From: Pseudovibrio ascidiaceicola
GTDB lineage: Bacteria; Pseudomonadota; Alphaproteobacteria; Rhizobiales; Stappiaceae
Direction: 5' to 3'
Length of the DNA: 64,000 nt
Assembly: GCF_900114245.1 (NCBI RefSeq)
Contig: NZ_FOSK01000005.1
Span: 124,001-188,000, forward strand
The notes below the pieces were generated by a model. It was not told the DNA's origin. It was given only the letters and a program-made list of their open reading frames with translations, and searched no databases. Of this stretch, positions 61,567-64,000 are shown one piece after another. Position 1 is the stretch's first letter, and each line of letters starts with the position of its first letter. Both the position numbers and the translations under genes were made by a program.

Positions 61567-62523
61567 TTAGCCCTGCAATGCTGCCCACATTTCCTGATCG
61601 CGTTCAGCGGTCCAGATACGTGGTGTTTCGATGCCGCGCGCTTCGTCAAAAGCGCGTGCGACGTTGAACGGCAGACAATGCTCGTAGATTGCGTAGTCAG
61701 CGAATTTTGGATCGCATTCTGCGCGCACAGCATCCCATGCTTCTTTCAAAGAGCCACCACGAACGGCAACGCGGGCTGCTGGCTTGTAGGTGCTTTCAAC
61801 AAAGTCGCGGGTGTTCTCAATCGCTTTATTGACCATTTCCTTGCCTACAAGCGCATCACCGCGACCCGGTGCAATTGCGTCTGGATTGTAGGCTTTGATT
61901 GCGTCGAGCGTGTTGCCCCAGTCTTTGAAGTGACCGTCGCCGCAGTAACAGGCGGAGTGGTACTCAACGATATCACCGGTGAACATCACGCCTTCATCCG
62001 GAACCCATGCAACAATGTCACCAGCGGTGTGGGCACGGCCCAGATGCATCAGCTCAACCTTGCGGCTGCCCATGTTGATGGTCATCCGGTCTTTGAAGGT
62101 CATAGTTGGCCATGTGAGACCGGGAATGGAGTCCGCTGCATCAAACAGGCGTGGGAAGCGACCAAACTCAGAATCCCAGTCTTCCTGACCGCGCTCATAG
62201 ATCATGCCCTCACACTTTTCAGAGGCAATGATTTCTGAAGCGCCGTAGCCTGAAGCACCCAGCACGCGCACTGCGTGGTAGTGAGACAGAGTTACGTATT
62301 TGATCGGTTTGTCAGTGACTTCGCGGATTTTATCTACCACGAGCTGAGCCATGACAGGGGTTGCCTGCGCATCAACCACCATGACGCTGTCATCACCAAT
62401 GATAACGCCGGTGTTTGGATCACCTTCAGCGGTGAACGCATACAGATCGCGTCCAACTTCGGTGAAGGAGATCTTTTTGGCTTCCATGTCGCCACTGGAT
62501 GCAAATGCTTTAGCCATCGTCAC
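61567..62523 (-). CDS. MBL-fold protein with atypical metal site
   Basis: A protein of 318 residues with the metallo-beta-lactamase fold: GVIIGDDSVMVVDAQATPVMAQ, KYVTLSHYHAVRVLG, LMHLGRAHTAGDIVAWVPDEGVMFTGDIVEYH in parts. The canonical HxHxDH motif is replaced by HYHAVR, so the Asp and third His ligands are missing, while the later His and Asp (GRAHTAGD, TGDIVE) remain. It could bind one metal or act as an unusual hydrolase. It lies 9 bases after fahA and so belongs to the aromatic pathway. Confidence 0.85.
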   Translation of the reverse strand: MTMAKAFASSGDMEAKKISFTEVGRDLYAFTAEGDPNTGVIIGDDSVMVVDAQATPVMAQLVVDKIREVTDKPIKYVTLSHYHAVRVLGASGYGASEIIASEKCEGMIYERGQEDWDSEFGRFPRLFDAADSIPGLTWPTMTFKDRMTINMGSRKVELMHLGRAHTAGDIVAWVPDEGVMFTGDIVEYHSACYCGDGHFKDWGNTLDAIKAYNPDAIAPGRGDALVGKEMVNKAIENTRDFVESTYKPAARVAVRGGSLKEAWDAVRAECDPKFADYAIYEHCLPFNVARAFDEARGIETPRIWTAERDQEMWAALQG

Positions 62524-62532
62524 TATCCTAAA

Positions 62533-63801
62533 TTATGCTTTGAAATCTGGAGCTGGCAGAATTTTGCCGGTACATTCGCCGAAGCCGATGCGGAAGCCAT
62601 CGCCCTGTGCCCAGCCTGTCAGCGTCAGGGTGTCACCATCCTCGATGAACGTGCGGCTTTCACCGCTGTCCAGAGTGATCGGCTCTTTGCCACCCCATGT
62701 GAGTTCCATCAGGGAACCAAACTCAGCCTTGTCCGCACCGGAAATGGTGCCGGAGCCGAGCAGATCGCCCGTGTTCATTTTACAGCCGCCAATGGCGTGG
62801 TGTGTCAGCTGCTGTGCCGCAGAGTAGTACATGCGGTTGTAATTGGTGTGGCAGAGCAAAGTCGCTTTGTCAGCGCCTTCTGGCTGCATGTAGGCCTGCA
62901 GCTCAATGTCGTAGATCATCGGACCCGGCTCATTGAGATAAGGCAGAAGCTCTTTTTCACGCTCTGGTGTGCTGGTGCGGAAGGATTCCAGTGCTGCCTT
63001 CGTCACAACCCACGGGCTGATGGAGGTTGCAAATGCTTTCGCCTGAAACGGACCAAGCGGCTGATATTCCCAGCCTTGAATGTCGCGTGCGGACCAGTCG
63101 TTGAGCAGCACATAACCGAAGATCATATCATCGGCTTCCTGCACGGTGATCGGCTGACCCATAGTGCTTGGCGTACCAACAACCGCGCCCATTTCCAGCT
63201 CGATGTCGAGGCGTGCACAGGCTTTGAAAGAAGGCACCTGAGCCGTTGGCGCTTTGGTTTGACCTAGAGGGCGCTTGATATCTGTACCGGATACAATGAC
63301 CGTTGAGGCGCGGCCATTGTATCCGATTGGGATATGCAACCAGTTTGGTGGTAGTGCATTCTCAGCGCCGCGAAGAATAGTGCCAATGTTCATGGCATGC
63401 TGCTTGCCGGCGTAAAAGTCGGTGTATTCAGAAACTGCAAAAGGCAGGTACATCTGCGCAGCGCTCATTGGCACCAGCGCTTTTGCTTTCAACGTATCAT
63501 TGCCAGAAAGCGCGTCATTGCCGCCTTTCGCAAACAGCGATGTGAGCTGCTCGCGAACGCTGTCCCAGGATGTTTTGCCAAGGCCCATGAAGGCATTCAG
63601 AGTTGGCTTATCGAAAACTGTAGTGGCGGCGCCCGCTTTGAGAAGGCCGGCAGATTCCAGCACAGCCATGTCAACAACCATGTCACCGATCGCAACACCA
63701 CAACGTGGCTCTTCACCGTTTTTGGCAAACACGCCGTAGGGAAGATTTTGGATTGGGAAATGGCAGTGCGCTGCATTCGCACTCTCGATCCAACTCGTCA
63801 T
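62533..63801 (-). CDS. fahA: Fumarylacetoacetase
   Basis: A protein of 422 residues, the usual length. WIESANAAHCHFPIQNLPYGVFAKNG at the N-terminus matches bacterial and animal FAH closely. Active-site elements: YTDFYAGKQHAMNIG, LDIELEMGAVVG (metal Glu), NDWSARDIQGWEYQPLGPFQAKAFATSISPWVV in parts. Splits fumarylacetoacetate to fumarate and acetoacetate, the last step of tyrosine/homogentisate breakdown. First gene of the leftward cluster; homogentisate dioxygenase is not in the window. Confidence 0.95.
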   Translation of the reverse strand: MTSWIESANAAHCHFPIQNLPYGVFAKNGEEPRCGVAIGDMVVDMAVLESAGLLKAGAATTVFDKPTLNAFMGLGKTSWDSVREQLTSLFAKGGNDALSGNDTLKAKALVPMSAAQMYLPFAVSEYTDFYAGKQHAMNIGTILRGAENALPPNWLHIPIGYNGRASTVIVSGTDIKRPLGQTKAPTAQVPSFKACARLDIELEMGAVVGTPSTMGQPITVQEADDMIFGYVLLNDWSARDIQGWEYQPLGPFQAKAFATSISPWVVTKAALESFRTSTPEREKELLPYLNEPGPMIYDIELQAYMQPEGADKATLLCHTNYNRMYYSAAQQLTHHAIGGCKMNTGDLLGSGTISGADKAEFGSLMELTWGGKEPITLDSGESRTFIEDGDTLTLTGWAQGDGFRIGFGECTGKILPAPDFKA

Positions 63802-63874
63802 AACACATCCTTGGCAATTGAAGATCGCAGCAAAGTCCTCCCAGACTCAGGCAATCTGTAATTTATCTAATCTC

Positions 63875-63902
63875 AGAATAGTTTCACTTGTAACTTTGTC
63901 AA
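63875..63902 (-). promoter_or_regulatory. Candidate promoter with dyad upstream of fahA
   Basis: On the reverse strand TTGACA (63897-63902) and TATTCT (63875-63880) are 16 bases apart, a good vegetative promoter, 75-100 bases upstream of the fahA start. The spacer is the partial palindrome AGTTACAAGTGAAACT (63880-63895), a possible operator. Confidence 0.6.
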
Positions 63903-64000
63903 TAACATTTTCCGCTAAAACAAATTCCCTAAGCGTAAGAAAGCGGGCTAAAATGCTGCAAAATGGCTAAAAATAGCTGATTATTCTACTTTGGGATATA

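Noticed and set aside
61468-62238. 256-residue forward frame across the MBL-fold gene
   Set aside because: Mostly antisense to a well-supported gene and without motifs.
62275-63267. 330-residue forward frame opposite MBL/fahA
   Set aside because: Cys/His/Arg-rich antisense translation of conserved genes.
1-64000. CRISPR arrays, tRNA or rRNA genes
   Set aside because: No regularly spaced repeats and no cloverleaf or rRNA-like segments were noticed in any intergenic region.

Overview
The window reads as chromosomal DNA of a marine alphaproteobacterium. Three complete TRAP uptake systems, a cyo quinol oxidase, a UDP-sulfoquinovose synthase, a glutathione-dependent formaldehyde pathway and a PrtD-type type I secretion pair all fit that lifestyle. 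Gene content and style remind me of Pseudovibrio or related Stappiaceae; this is from memory and was not tested by a search. I see no rRNA, tRNA, CRISPR array, transposase or phage gene.

Layout. 1-4.5 kb: a hydrolase/VOC pair divergent from an ArsR regulator and an MFS exporter, sharing a control region with two long palindromic sites, then a YeiH-type exporter and a small membrane protein. 4.7-9.5 kb: glutathione-dependent formaldehyde oxidation (adhC, fghA), an SCP2 protein, a methyltransferase and an exported agmatine deiminase-like enzyme. 9.6-12.5 kb: a chemoreceptor and an ArsR/AHSA1 pair. 12.6-22.3 kb: a large divergent catabolic island. A GntR regulator, an Asp/Glu racemase-type protein and ProC run leftward; a ThDP enzyme, a muconate-lactonizing-type enolase, a DadA-like oxidase and a TRAP transporter run rightward. 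It looks like a pathway for an unusual, perhaps proline-related, amino acid.

22.3-26.8 kb: about 1 kb of AT-rich, hairpin-rich non-coding DNA leads into a 117-residue hydrophobic protein with a type I secretion-like C-terminus, followed by its likely ABC transporter and membrane fusion protein. This is the most novel-looking system here. 27-30.3 kb: an IclR-controlled cupin dioxygenase/SDR/aminotransferase operon with a clear palindromic operator. 30.3-41.6 kb: hydrolases, a periplasmic Rid protein behind a near-perfect SoxR box, a DHA2 efflux pump with an esterase and a patatin, a lipoprotein, an amidohydrolase, a P450 and an NTF2-like protein.

41.7-47.8 kb: cyoABCD convergent with a sulfolipid gene pair (glycosyltransferase and sqdB). 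48.3-52.2 kb: a second TRAP system with an isocitrate lyase/PEP mutase-family lyase. 52.4-55.6 kb: a glycosyltransferase, methionine aminopeptidase coupled to a ParD-like protein, and a flavin monooxygenase. 55.8-63.8 kb: a leftward aromatic-degradation cluster (fumarylacetoacetase, an atypical MBL-fold protein, flavin hydroxylase, DUF2783 protein, VOC protein) ending in a third TRAP system.
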